NCBI GenBank assembly: GCA_039621445.1 | Contig: CP154956.1 | Span: 47,907,291-47,971,290 of the forward strand | Direction of reading: 5' to 3' | Source: Euglena gracilis | Lineage: Eukaryota; Euglenida; Euglenophyceae; Euglenales | DNA: 64,000 bases | Part shown: in pieces, positions 1-10,625 of the stretch | Position numbering within the stretch: the stretch's first letter is position 1 | Layout of the letters: every line of letters starts with the position of its first letter | Notes under the pieces: generated by a model | The model's database searches: none | The model's input: only the letters and a program-made list of their open reading frames with translations | Told to the model about the DNA's origin: nothing | Translations under genes and position numbers: made by a program

Positions 1-420
1 TGGAAAATCTTATGGGCAAAGTCCTTTTTTGTGTGCCATTTCGACATGGGCGGGGGGGGGGGGCTACCTACCGCCCTGACCCCACCGACCATGCATTTTC
101 ATCTGTGGGTGATCAAGCTGGTGCAGGTACTCATTTGGCCCCACCTGGACCATTGGTGGTTGATTGGGACCAGACAGAGACCATTTTTTCGTCCGCCGAC
201 CAGTCTGCTTAGGAATTTGTACACACGGGGGGTGCTTAAAAGTCGGCGGCAAACTTGACCCCGTTAGTACATCACAGTGGGTGCTTCGCCGACTGGTCGG
301 CCGACTACCCACTACCCCCCCCCCCACCCCGTCTCGCCGGCTAGCTGCCGACCAGGCCTAGTCGGCCGACCAATTGGGTAGTCGGCCGACTAGTCGGCCG
401 ATTACCCACTACCCCCCCCC
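1..420. repeat. Partial copy of the CGGCCGACTA repeat family
   Basis: The stretch ends in repeated CGGCCGACTAG/CTAGTCGGCCG palindromes between C and G runs. The segment 'gcttaaaagtcggcgg' near 233 recurs near 25092, 48610 and 51810. It looks like one end of the larger inverted-repeat element seen complete at 23771-25303. No gene is supported here. Confidence 0.7.
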
Positions 421-539
421 AGTCTACGTCATTGCCATTGAAGAGGTACCCCCAGAATCCACTACTGGGCCTCCAGGCCACCCCACGGGTCATGGGGTAA
501 CTTTGCCATAGTTATTTGCATTTATTTACATTGCATTTA

Positions 540-590
540 AACACAAGGGATTTTTCATTTTGGGGCCCTCTGAACAGTTGCACACAAAAG
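540..590 (+). repeat. Isolated unit of the 52.5-54.8 kb satellite
   Basis: The words 'acacaagggattttt' and 'ttttggggccctc' followed by 'gaacagttg' match the monomer of the large array at 52503-54838. This single copy lies 52 kb away, so the monomer is also dispersed. Confidence 0.6.
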
Positions 591-884
591 AAATTGAAAA
601 TTGAGCGACCGACCACCTGGTTGGTCGACTAATCGATCGACTGGACAGCACCCCCCCACTCTAGGTTGTGGAGCCCATAAGATGTCATAAAATTGAACTA
701 AAAAATAAAGCCATAAAGCCATAAAACCCACTAAATGCCTGCAGGCAGTGGCTGAAAACTACCCCCCAGGGCCGCATTTTTCAGGATGATTTCAGGGGGG
801 GAATTTTCGGGCCCCTGGGAGCTCAAGCCCCGTCCGCCTCACAAAGAACCATGGACAGAGCACCTGCTGGTGCGCGAATACGCG

Positions 885-908
885 CACACACACACACACA
901 CACACACA
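885..908. repeat. CA microsatellite
   Basis: About twelve CA dinucleotides in a row. The rest of 600-1290 holds G/C-tract repeats and no supported gene. Confidence 0.9.
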
Positions 909-1289
909 AACCGGGGAAAAAGTCCTGGACCGGAGGTGAGGCCCAAATAAAGAGCACCGATGATGGTTCACAAGGACAAAAAATCAAAAAGGCCAAAGTC
1001 CTACTCCGGGGGCCATGCCGCTGGCGAAGCTGCGCTACCACGGCATGTATAAAAAAAGACTTCCTTCCAAAACCTCTTGCCTCGCGCCTTTGTTGACTTT
1101 TTTTGGGGGACCGGGCTGTTTCAGGGGGGGTTCGGACCCCTGGAAGCATAAGGTAGAACCGCCAAAATCAGGACGATTTCAGGGGGAAATTTTCGGGGGA
1201 GGGAGTGGAGTTTTCAGCCACTGCCAGCAAAAAAATTGCAAGTTTGCATCAATACACATCCGAAACAGGTTAGGAAAGAACAATTATCT

Positions 1290-2180
1290 TGGTTGGTGGT
1301 TTCGAAAGTTGTCATGGCCAATTTCTAAATTTTCCATGTACATTCCTTTGGTTGAAACCGTGTCTAGGGGTTCCGGCTTCACACCCGAACTGGTGTCTAG
1401 GACGCCGGTTCGGGAATGAAGCCGGCGTCTTGGGGGACCCAAAAAAATGCCAAAAAGTGTCCAAAAATGCTTGTACACGTGTGGTAAACATATCTGAGCA
1501 GCTTTTGGGAATCTTCAGCCAGAAATTGGTGGTTTGTGTCATGAATTGTTTTGTGTCATGAATCCCCTTTGGCCAATTTTGGGGAATTTTTGAAATAGAA
1601 TACCATGCAGCATAGCTGAAATCTAAGGCCATCTGCTGAAAGCCCTTGAGAAGACCTTTCGATCAAGGGGCAACATGGCAGGTGAATCATTGGAATTTCT
1701 AATTTGCAAAGAGGGTCAGAACACCGATTTTCAGAGCGGTGTACGGTGTGGCTGAGTTCTGTGGGTACCAGGCGAAAGTTCTTGGGGAGAGCGTTCCATT
1801 GATGTCCTATATGGTGCCTGAACTTTGGGATTTGACAAATTGAGATGTCAAATTTTGGAATTCACAATCGCTGAAAAATAAGAGCTCTGTACATTTATGG
1901 CCGAATTTTGTGGCCATCTGTCAAAAGCCCTTGACAAGAGCTTTTGATTGATGGGGAAACATGGATTCAAGTAATCGCCAATTTCGCCCCAAATACCCAC
2001 GTTTGGGCCACTTTTGAGCGATTTTGGTCGGAATTGGTCGCCGATCGAATGTGGTAGATTTCGCACTTCTGGACGCCAGTTCGGGCATGAAGCCGGAGCC
2101 CCCCAAGACATGGTTTCAGGACCTGTCTCCAGGACGCCGGCTTCACGCCCAAACCGGCGTCTAGGACACAATTCTCGATA
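1290..2180. repeat. Old, diverged relative of the 961-bp insertion family
   Basis: It contains two diverged versions of the 'aaaagagctttcgatcgag' core found in the 961-bp element family (13695-14655, 48720-49560): one near 1647 and one near 1922. Sequences near 1367-1425 and 2060-2160 resemble the outer 'acgccgg' palindromes. The copy looks much older than the others. ORFs here are short and not convincing. Confidence 0.5.
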
Positions 2181-2589
2181 TAGAGAATTTTCCTTCATTG
2201 AGCCACCCCTCAGGATTTGACATAAAGGTGACACAGAGGGATGGAGGAGGCTTTTTTTTAATAAAAAAAACGTGAAAAATGGCGTTTCTTTGACAAAAAA
2301 AAGCCACAAAAAACGTTTTACGATATTTTTTTGAAAAGAACTTTTACTGCCCCTCACCCCCCCCCCAATTTGGCTCATGGCCAATAAGGGGGAGGGGACA
2401 ATTGGGGGGGAGGCTCCTGTGGATGTAATGTCAATTCACTGTGTTCCTGTTCGGCCCACCTGATTGTTGACGAAATGGGGAAGGTCCTATTGGTTCAAAA
2501 GAGGAGCCTCTTGTTCAAGGGAGGAAAGCTGGAAGGGTGGAAAAGCAGGTGCAAAAGTGCTGCAGGAAATCTGGATTATGAAGCCCAGA

Positions 2590-2885
2590 CCAGGCTGTTT
2601 TTTACCAACCCCGGGGGAGGGGGGGGTCCGGAGTGCCTGTGAGTGCCTGCCCAGGCAGGCACTACCCCCCCCCCCGGGGGGGGGGTCGGATTTCGGCCTG
2701 TGCCCGGGCACATTCCTTTGAAAATAGGCCATTTTTGGCTCCCCAGCGCCTTTGGCGCCGGGGTTGTGCTAGGGCACTTTTGGCCGTGTGCCCTACCCCC
2801 CCCCGGGGGGGGGTCGGATTTGGAGTGCCTTGGGGTGCCTGCCCAGGCAGGCCCCCCCCCCCGGGGTGGGGTCGGCACCCGACTA
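2590..2885. repeat. G/C-tract palindromic insertion, two modules
   Basis: Two related modules each hold 'tgcctgcccaggcaggc' between long C and G runs (about 2638-2690 and 2820-2865). They sit just before the transposase fragment at 2912 and may interrupt it. Confidence 0.65.
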
Positions 2886-2911
2886 AAATACAGCCTGGCC
2901 CAGACGTCTAA

Positions 2912-3830
2912 CAAAACAACGGTTGGATGACAGGCGAGCTGTTCTTGCATTGGTGCACAAAGACATTCAATTTTGAAAAGAAGAAACAGCTGCTGTTGGT
3001 TGATTTGTATTCAGCCCACAATGACCATCGTTTTTTAACGACCCCCCCCCCCCGAGGGGTCCAGCTCAGAGGCTGGAAAATTTCGCGCTGAAAAGGCTGC
3101 TGGCTGACCCCCCCCCCCCCGAGGAGTCCCGGGCTAGAACTGGGTCCGACCCGGGGTCGAAACTGGAAAAAAATTGTCCAAAAAAACTGTCAATTATTAT
3201 TACTTTTTGATCCCAAATTAGCCCCGACCAGCCCTTTTCCAGCCCATTTTTTTTATATTTTTGATTATTTTTGCACCTCCCAAAAGCGAAAAATCCATAA
3301 ATTAAATTCCTTGAGGAGGGGAGGGGGGTCCCTGGCTGGAAAAAAGGCTGCCGGCTGGATGGACTCCCAGGTGGGGTCAAATTTTCTAAGTTACGCCCTG
3401 CACAGGGACCAAATGCTCTTGGACTGGTTGAAATAAAATGGGTCAGGTATCATTATCATTCCAGGGGGGCTGCACAAGTGTTGTTCAGCTGCAGTCGGAC
3501 ATCACATATTTTCTTGGTTCGCAAAATGCGTCAAAAAAAATGCGATAAATACATATAAACAAACACTTTGTCACCCACCCATCGGGCTTCTTTTAACAAC
3601 CCTGGGGCCAGCCCATAACAGGGGGTGTCAGCTTTGGGTACTGTCCCACCCCCGGGTGATGGATGTGCACGTAAACCACTTGTTCAAGGCCTCTGTGCAA
3701 AACACACATCAACTATCACTGACTCTGACACCGGAAGGAAGCCATCAAGGGAGGAGGTCATGGGATGGGCAACCGATGCATGGAACCGAGTCCCCTGTGT
3801 GTTTTTCTTGAATGGTTTGGGGTCCAATCC
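2912..3830 (+). pseudogene. Pogo/Tigger-type DDE transposase, broken
   Basis: Three pieces of a DDE_1-superfamily transposase lie in order. The first (about 2915-3030) reads GWMTGELFLHW followed by LLLVDLYSAHND; this matches the family region with the second catalytic aspartate (VD..SAH). The second (about 3448-3500) reads IPGG then CTSVVQ, matching the conserved IPG.TS..QP block, but the frame changes inside the G run at about 3463-3468. The third (about 3660-3790) reads KPSREEVMGWATDAWNRV, like the family's C-terminal PS.E.V..W...AW region. A G/C-tract element (3040-3400) separates the first two pieces. The first catalytic aspartate and the DNA-binding N-terminus were not found. In intact elements this enzyme cuts and pastes its own DNA; this copy cannot be functional as it stands. 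Family assignment is by eye from motif order. Confidence 0.72.
3040..3400. repeat. G/C-tract insertion within the pogo-type pseudogene
   Basis: It contains two 'cccccccgagg' modules with related flanks, 'ggctggaaaattt' and 'ggctgctggctg', and matching 'ggctgccggctgg' near the right side. It lies between two transposase fragments that should be adjacent, so it is later than the transposon. Confidence 0.6.
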
Positions 3831-4577
3831 AAATTTCAAAATCCCCAGGGGGGGATCTAGTTTTGGGATTTTCGCCCAAAAATTTGGCTGAAACATCCTC
3901 ACGCCGAAACATCCTCACGCAGGAGGGTCCAAAAAAACAGGTCCAAAAAGCACGATTTTGGAATGAGAAAGAACCCAACGTCAAATTTAAACTATGCAAA
4001 AAGGTTTGACGTTTTATTTTGAGACAAGTGGCAATTGTTTTTGAGAAGATTGCAATCATATGTTGAGAAAATGACAAAATTTTTGAGACAGGTGGCAATT
4101 CATTGCGAGACCGCAGGGTTTGGGGGTTTGGGTGAGGGTCAGGATTAGGTTAGGAGGGGGTCGGTTCTCTTCTTTTGGCCTGGTGGGTCTGAGTACCCCC
4201 CCCCCGGATTATCCACTAGCGCCCTGGGGGGGGGGGCAGCAGTTTTGGGCTGCCTTCTAAATATGAGTGACCATTGCGCATTTGCGCGACAGTTACGCGA
4301 CGTATATTATAATGTGTTTCCAGTTTTGATGCACAATGTGAATGCTGGAAACTCATCTCACAACGGAGGGAGAGAACGACCCTGGAAGAGTAACCCCCAA
4401 ATAGTATTTCCCCCTCCAAATAATATTCCCCACCCCTGGACCCGATTTCGACTTCGAGGGGGAGCGCCACAGAAAAAAATGAGTTTCCTGGGAGCTGGAA
4501 CCATATATTTGCGCAAATTTTACATGATTTCTTCCATGCTCAGATTGAAAAATCGAAGGGCCAACCCCCGGGATCCC
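3830..4577. other. No gene recognised; degenerate short repeats
   Basis: The stretch includes repeated 'ttttgagacaagtggcaatt'-like segments at about 4017 and 4081, a G run near 4230, and AT-richer sequence. No open frame has recognisable motifs. Confidence 0.5.
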
Positions 4578-4868
4578 AGATCTGGCCTGGGGTAGTGGGC
4601 CGACCTTAGGTCGGCCCACGGTCGCCAAAGGTCGCCAAAGGTCGCTATGGGTATTTCCTACTCAGTTTTTTTGCATTGTAGCGGCGCAGGCAACTGTTCG
4701 GCGGCCCTAAAATAACAAAATCCCTTGTGTGTGTAACTCCTTTTGTGTGCATGTTGCGCTAATTTGCCTGGGCGCGCATTTTTTGGCATCGACCAAGGGC
4801 GACCTTTGGCGACCTTTGGCGACTGTGGGCCGACCTAAGGTCGGCCCACTCCCCCCCCAGGCCAGATC
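4578..4868. mobile_element. TIR mini-element, GGGCCGACC family
   Basis: The left end reads AGATCTGGCC, then GTGGGCCGACC and TTAGGTCGGCCCAC, then copies of GGTCGCCAAA. The right end is the mirror image, with GGCGACCTTT copies, GTGGGCCGACC and GGCCAGATC. Inverted ends of about 65 bp enclose about 150 bp without coding content. Related ends flank the satellite element at 52134-55112. Confidence 0.8.
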
Positions 4869-4899
4869 CAGGGGGGGGGAGAAATTGCACATCGGGAGG

Positions 4900-4972
4900 T
4901 CGAAAATTGCAGTGCAAAAAATTGCACAAAATTGCACAAAATTGCACAAAATTTCACAAAATTGCACACACC
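4900..4972 (+). repeat. 11-bp tandem repeat (attgcacaaaa)
   Basis: Five near-perfect units of 'attgcacaaaa'. A looser version lies at 5500-5575. The two blocks sit near mirrored 'ccagatc' and C-run sequences, so together they may mark the ends of one element covering about 4860-5610. Confidence 0.8.
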
Positions 4973-5315
4973 AGAAAAGCCATACCAGAAACCAGAAAGG
5001 CTGCATATTCTGCCAATTTTACCTGGTCGGTTCGCCCAAAAAAAGTTGCAACACAATCAGCCGTGGCAATATGCCATGGCAACACTTACGCCATTCATCC
5101 TGAATTTGTTCATCATCCAGTGGAAGACACAACCATTCATACTTAGAAATTACCAAGGCACAAAATACGAACCTGTTTGTAGAACGCCTATTGCTCCTTT
5201 GCCAGTTGGCCGATTGGGTTTGAAAACTGACGTAAACCAACAATAAACAGCCTTTGAACGGAAATTTTCACTGCGCACATCAGTTTCCCAGCAAAAACTA
5301 CCCCTGCTACCCGCA

Positions 5316-5414
5316 TATTGCAAAAACTGGCTCCTACGCTGGTCAAATGTGGGGGGGGGGGGTGGGTGGTGGGGGGGGTGTAAATGTCCAGTGTAGGAGC
5401 CAGTTTTTGCAATA
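5316..5414. repeat. Hairpin with 22-bp perfect arms
   Basis: 'tattgcaaaaactggctcc' at 5316 is mirrored by 'ggagccagtttttgcaata' ending at 5414. The loop is mostly G runs. Confidence 0.88.
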
Positions 5415-5599
5415 CCTCTAGCAAAAAAAAAACCGGTAAGTTCTCAATTGCATCAAAAACTGACACTTTCCAAAACAGAATGTCCTGGGCCATGTGCAAT
5501 TAATTGCACAAAATTGCAAAAAATTGCACATTTCGGGAAAATCGAAAATTGCACAAAATTGCAAAAATTGCACGGTGCAATTTCCCCCCCCCTGCCAGA

Positions 5600-6090
5600 T
5601 CTACCCCCCCCCAACGCCCGGGTTAATGAAAAATATGTTGTCAGCCTTTAGGGCACTCCCTGAAGGCTGACAACAATCCATGACTCCTGTAATCCATGAC
5701 TCCTGTCCATGCCCAAGGAAATTACAACCAACAATAAGGCAAATCAAAACGGTCCAACAGGCAAAACAGCAGCAGCCCAAAAATGGTTTCCACCCTTGAT
5801 CACAAGCACAAAAAGACAAGACCATTTTTCAGGTCCAAACAGAAACTTCTTGTTTGTAACCGAATGCAACTTTTATCAATGCAGTTCACCCGCAAAAGGA
5901 GGATTCTTGCATCCTGTGTCAGCGGCCGCAAGTGACGATGGAAAGATTATTTGACTTATCACCGATTTTCTGGGCCCGATGCCTGTCTTGAAATTCTACA
6001 GACATTAACGGATTTCAGGCTGAAACTGTTGTCGGTCGATTTCCAAGACGGCGCCCGAGAATGTCGGTCGATTTCCAAGACATTGAAATA
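5600..6090. other. No gene recognised; small hairpin and repeat end
   Basis: A hairpin at about 5637-5682 pairs 'gttgtcagcctt' with 'aaggctgacaac'. From about 5965 there is 'ctgggcccgatgcctgtctt', the terminal motif of the element family described at 19133-20182. An 81-codon frame at 5709-5954 has no recognisable motif. Confidence 0.5.
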
Positions 6091-6103
6091 CGTTGCTGGT
6101 CAG

Positions 6104-6149
6104 ATTGGGAATTGGGAATTGGGAATTGGGAATTAGGAATTGGGAATCA
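6104..6149 (+). repeat. 7-bp tandem repeat (gggaatt)
   Basis: About six units of GGGAATT with one variant. Confidence 0.9.
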
Positions 6150-6599
6150 ATGAAATTTTGCACATTTTGGAGTTTTCATTTTTTTTTCGAAATTTTGGGC
6201 ACTATGGGGTTCAGGGAGCGTTTTGGACTGGTCAGAATGAATTTCTTCGGTCAGAGGTCAAAGATGACAGTTTCCTTTTCTTGTCGATTCAAAGCCACTG
6301 AGCTATGTGAGTGATGCAGAACTTCAAACAAAACAAAAGAAAAAAGCAAACAAACAAAAAAGGGGGTTCCCCTTTTCTGGCTTCATTGGTTTTTCCTTTG
6401 GCTGTGCAAAATACCAATGGGTGGGGATCCCATTAGGAAAACAGTTTGAATAGTGCTGTTCAAAGCACTGTAGGTTAGAACCAGGCTACTGCTCTTTGGG
6501 AGATGCGAGTTGACAGGAATTGAAAACGAAAGAAAATGAAACACATAAACACGCACAAAAAAAGGTCGGTCGATTTCCGAGACATTTACATTTGTTACC

Positions 6600-7070
6600 C
6601 TCACCCCCCCCCCTCAAAGTGGCCACCCTCCAGGCACCACGGGACCCCAAAACGGCCACTCGCAGCGGCGCCGGGCGCGAGCGGCGAGCGAGGCAAGCCG
6701 CCCGGCGCCCCTGCTGAAACCATTAGTGTCAGTCGATTTTTCTAAAACGTATTTTACTGGGCCCGCACGCCTGTCTTGAAATTCATTCGACCGAACCGCC
6801 TGGACGGAGATATTGCCAAAAAAAGTGGTTTTTGGCACATTAACGGGCGCCTTCTTGGAAACCGTTAGACACTGACGGGCGCCCTCTTGGAAATCGACCG
6901 ACATTCTCGGGCGCCGCCTTCGAAATCGACCGACATTACCCTCACCCCCCCCCTCAAAGTGTCCCCCCCCCCTCAGAATAGCCAAAATTTCTCAGCAAAT
7001 TTGGTTCCCCCCCCTCAAAGTGGCCACTTGCACTTGGTGCCGAAGGCGCCGAGCCCAAAAATTGACCCCC
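6600..7070. repeat. CAAAGTGG-family and GGGCGCC-repeat block
   Basis: Three 'cccctcaaagtg' modules alternate with a tandem array of about 30-bp units built on ACGGGCGCC (6840-6925). The right part contains 'ccgaaggcgcc' (7041-7050). The same two repeat types recur at 17955-18560 and 19236-19330. Confidence 0.75.
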
Positions 7071-7334
7071 GCTGAAACTGTTAGTGTCGGTTGATTTATA
7101 TGTAGAAATTGACCAACCTTGCTAACAACCCAACCCACAATTACCAAGCCCCCAAAAAACCCAGCCAATTGAAGCACCTTTGCCAAAAACCAATTTTTGA
7201 AAACGTCCCAAAAACGTCGATTTTTGAGCACTTTTTTTTTGGGAAGTTCTTTGTAAAAGTGCTATGATTGTGAGCTATTCCTGTAGGCGGGGCGGGGGCC
7301 TCCGCCCCCCCCCCCGCACCCTCCCCCTCAAATA

Positions 7335-7600
7335 AAAAAAACCCTTCTATGTTGGCAACATACTTGGAGGGCTAAGTCCTTTTTGTGTGCAAAATTTTGC
7401 CATTATATTGATAATCCAATGGGGAGAGGTGTTCTTTTGCCAAAAGTGGCCCAAAATGGGCATTTTTCCCCCAAGTTTTTGCATATTCACCCCCGATTGG
7501 GGGGTTTTGGAGCCATTTGGGTGGGTTTTGACTGGCGTTGGGGTGATTTAGACAAAAGTTTTTTTCAGGGGGGGCTTAAATCTCTAGAAGTGGGGGGGGT
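7335..7600 (-). repeat. Partial copy of the 23.8-25.3 kb element
   Basis: The segment from 'cccttctatgttggcaac' through 'ttggggggttttggagcc' is a diverged reverse-strand copy of about 24000-24200, and also matches 51550-51800. It is followed by G runs and no gene. Confidence 0.7.
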
Positions 7601-8280
7601 AGTGCAAAAAAAATGGTGGCCGGCTTTGTCCTAAGGCGGGTGGGGGGGGGGGGTGGCTGCCTTTGTCCTCCGCTCCGCTCCGGACAAAAGCGGCCCCCCC
7701 CACCTTTCTCGATATAGAAGCCTGAACATCCAAAACAATTGCCAAAAATTACCCCTTTTGGGTTGCCCGAGGTTTGGGTATGGGAACAGCTTGGGGGGGG
7801 ACCTAGGTCCCCCCCCCGAGCTGTTCCCCCCCCCGTACTGTTCCCATTGGGCCGTAAAGGGTCCCAGGGACGGGAATAGCTCGGGGGAGGGGGGGGGCAT
7901 GGTAACGTGAACATTTTGTTTCAAAAAAAAAGAAAAACACCAGCTGGGTGACCATGTGGCGACAACCACCATTGGCCACATTGGCCACTTGTGCTTGGAA
8001 AGCCAGTGTAATTTTGGACCAGTACACCGAACATCCACAACAAACCTTTGGCAGCATGGAATTTCTCTTCAAACCTTGCAGAAGCTTCAAGTCTGGAGGA
8101 GGAAGAGGGTGATTTGTGTCAAGATGCGGCAAGCATACATTAATTTGTCAACGTAATTATGTGTCGCCATCTGCTCATTTGCAGGGATCTGATGAGAGAG
8201 AAGTGAAAAAGAACAAAGAGTCGAAAACAGAAAAAAAAACAGTGTCAAATAAAATATTTTCTTAGACACATATTGGAGAC
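7600..8280. other. No gene recognised; G/C-tract palindromes
   Basis: 7670-7690 holds 'tttgtcctccgctccgctcc' between G and C runs. 7790-7840 holds mirrored G and C runs around 'acctaggt'. The rest (7900-8280) is ordinary-complexity sequence with no ORF that I recognise. Confidence 0.45.
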
Positions 8281-8399
8281 ATGGTAATCCAATTGGACTG
8301 CCCCCCTGGTGCCTCTCTGCGGGGTTGGCACAGCAGACGAGGATCTGTGCATCCTTGTGGTAAGTGCGCCCGGGCTGGATGGAGGTTGAGGTGGAGGTC

Positions 8400-8615
8400 A
8401 AAACCTCTCCGTCCTTGGACGCTGGCAGTCGAGTTCGGGTGGTTGAGTTCGGACCTTGACAGGGGGGTCCCGCGGGACCCCCCCTGTGCCTGGGCTTCCC
8501 CATTGTTTTTTGTTAAACCAGACCCCGGACCCCGCCCCTCGAACTCGAACGGTCCGGTTGAGTTTGCAACTCGACAGGGGGTCCCGCAGGACCCTTCCCC
8601 CCTGTGCCTGGGCTC
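8400..8615. repeat. Two related hairpin modules (tcgagttcg ... gggtcccgcgggaccc)
   Basis: Each module contains a G/C palindrome: 'ggggtcccgcgggacccc' at about 8462-8483, and 'gggggtcccgcaggaccc' at about 8575. Both are followed by 'cccctgtgcctgggct'. They are duplicates of one another. Confidence 0.75.
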
Positions 8616-8669
8616 CCTTGTGAATCACCTCTATCGCCACCTCCATCTCCATACCTCCGGGTCTCCTCT

Positions 8670-9247
8670 GGCAATACCGAAGGGATGAAAATACCGCTCT
8701 GGATTATTTACCAATTGGATTAATACCGAAGTGATTTTGGAACGGAATTAATCCGAGCGATAACGCAGGCTGAGCGGATTTTGTCCAGCGGTATTAAACA
8801 CTAATATCGCGGAAGAAGTCCAGAATTGCGGCATTCCTACTGAAATCAGGGTTCCCTCTCCAAAATGAGTGGAATTGCCAACTATTTTTCTGGAAGACTA
8901 GCCATGGGTTTGATTCCGTGCCAAAATCCTACTTACTGAGGCTGCTTTCCCCCCCTCGCGAATGCCACACTTTTTTTTTACGGGCGGAATTTGTGTCAAG
9001 AACTGTGTTTGGGTCAAGAGTTAGGGGGAGCCCAGGGGCGGGGACCGCGGCGCCGAAGGCGCCGCGGTCGCCCCTGGGCCCCCCTAAAACCTTGGCCCAA
9101 AACACTGTTCTTGTTTGAAACCGTGTTTTGGGCGAAGATTTAAGACTTTTAAAGTCTCGAAATCGGCCCAAACACGGTTTCAATCCGTGCGGTCGCGCTC
9201 CGGTGGCGTGATTAATCCGCTCATTTGTCCCTTCGGTATTAGTGCCA
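8670..9247. mobile_element. TIR mini-element, AATACCGAAGGGA ends
   Basis: The left end 'ggcaataccgaaggga' is mirrored by 'tcccttcggtatt' at about 9228-9240, with further imperfect pairing around 'ggattaat'. Inside lies a long G/C hairpin centred on GAA at 9055-9057, flanked by 'gcggcgcc' and 'ggcgccgc'. No coding content. Confidence 0.65.
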
Positions 9248-9460
9248 GGTAATGATGGCCATGGAAGCGTTGGCAATACCGTTGAGGTTTTTTTGCCCCC
9301 CCCCCGAGTTATGGGGGCTCGGCGCGCCGCTCGGGGGGGGGGGGGTCCGGGACCCCCCTCCCCCCCCCAAGGTTCGGCAAATTTCGAAATTTTGGGAATT
9401 TTTCATTTCAATTGAAAAATTCGAAAAATTCAAAATTTTTCGAATTTTTCATGCCCTGCG

Positions 9461-9629
9461 TTACCTCCCCCCTTTATTGTCCCACCGACCTGCCCCCGGG
9501 AGGCCCGATCGGACAATAAGGGGGGGGACAATAAGACCGTACCAAAGGAATTTCATTGGCCGGGCCAAAAAAACCCCCGTCGGCCGGGGCCCAGGGACAA
9601 TAGGGGGGGGGGGCAATAAGGGGGGGGTA
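9461..9629. mobile_element. TTATTGTC-family G/C-tract element
   Basis: The ends are C or G runs bearing 'tttattgtccc' or its mirror 'ggacaataagg', with a core containing 'ccaaaggaatttcattggcc' in reverse. Relatives lie at 25898-26076, 50606-50787 and 51936-52115. Confidence 0.75.
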
Positions 9630-10030
9630 GTCAAGCGGACAGAGGGCCGGCTTCGATCGGTACCATCCGTCAGACGCGTGGGTTCGATCCCCGGATCGGA
9701 CCAGCCACGGCATCGCGACGCTGCCGGGCGGGGTTAAGAATGGCTGCTGTACGGCGGGAAGTTCCGATGGCGTTGCTGGTGGGCAAACAGATCGGTGGAT
9801 CGTCCCACCGTGCCCGACGGGTGAGCGCCGTAACCATGTGTTACGGCGGTTGCCTGCCTTGCATCGTAGCGTCAACTGGCTTCGGCCTTCAGCTCTGCAA
9901 GGTAGACAACAGCACCCGTTGGATACGGTGGTTCGAGACCCTGGTCGGAGATGGAGGACCTCGAGTGCCTCGTACCCTAGGGCTAATGCCCCCCGGCGGA
10001 GTGTAGCTCCACGGGCGAGAAATGAAAGAT
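9625..10030 (+). mobile_element. Candidate tRNA-derived SINE with two A/B-box pairs
   Basis: TAGTCAAGCGG at 9628-9638 resembles a pol III A box. GGTTCGATCCC at 9681-9691 fits the B-box consensus, 53 bases downstream. A second pair is TAGCGTCAACTGG (9867-9879) and GGTTCGAGACC (9930-9940). The acceptor stem of a working tRNA is absent, so this is not called a tRNA gene. The spacing suggests a SINE with a duplicated tRNA-like head, but no A-rich tail or second copy was found in the window. Confidence 0.5.
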
Positions 10031-10450
10031 GGCCAAAAAGTTAAAGGGTCAGAAACTAGTACAAACACGACAGTTTTTAAAAAAAATCGAAATTTTCAAA
10101 AATCGCGGAACGCGAATCTGGGTATTTTTAATTTATGGTGGCCGGCGGAAAGCAGTGTGAGAGACCTGCATTTTGTGGACTGTGCAGAGAACTCTAAGAT
10201 GCCAGCCGTATGGTTAATTTGCCCAACAATCTCTCTTTGGAATGTACATTTTTCTCTTTGTTGTTTCTCTTTGATCTCGCGCAAAAAAAATGCTGAAGCT
10301 TATCATGCTTGAAATGAACTAATTGGAAGGAGGTTGGAAATCTGGACCTGAGCATGTCCCTGCTAAACTGCTCTAGTTGCTTTCATTCCGGCCAACAAAC
10401 ATGTGTATTCTGGTTCCGGTTGTTGTTCCTGTTTGCTTTTCCATAGCAAA
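10030..10450. other. No gene recognised
   Basis: Ordinary-complexity sequence without a motif-bearing ORF. Confidence 0.4.
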
Positions 10451-10625
10451 GAACTGGCCAGCTTTGGGCCAAATGTGCTACCCAGTTTTGGGCCACATGC
10501 TGGCCAGTTTTGGGCCAGATGTGGTGGCCAGTTTTTGGACCAGATGTGCTGGCCAGTTTTCGGCCACATTTGTGCTGGCCAGTTTTGGGCCAGAAGTGCT
10601 GGCCAGTTTTGGGCCAGATGTGGAG
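10450..10625 (+). repeat. Minisatellite, about 24-bp units (ctggccagttttgggccaga)
   Basis: Seven or so imperfect units. A two-unit relative lies at 11865-11905, where the upstream 'gtattctggttc' is shared too (10406 and 11816). This suggests a duplicated flank. Confidence 0.85.

Noticed and set aside
2366-2386. Dinoflagellate spliced-leader sequence
   Set aside because: 'tttggctcatggcc' only partly resembles it; no full match on either strand, so it cannot support the organism call.
9625-9720. tRNA gene
   Set aside because: A and B boxes are present, but the acceptor stem does not pair and the T stem has a mismatch.
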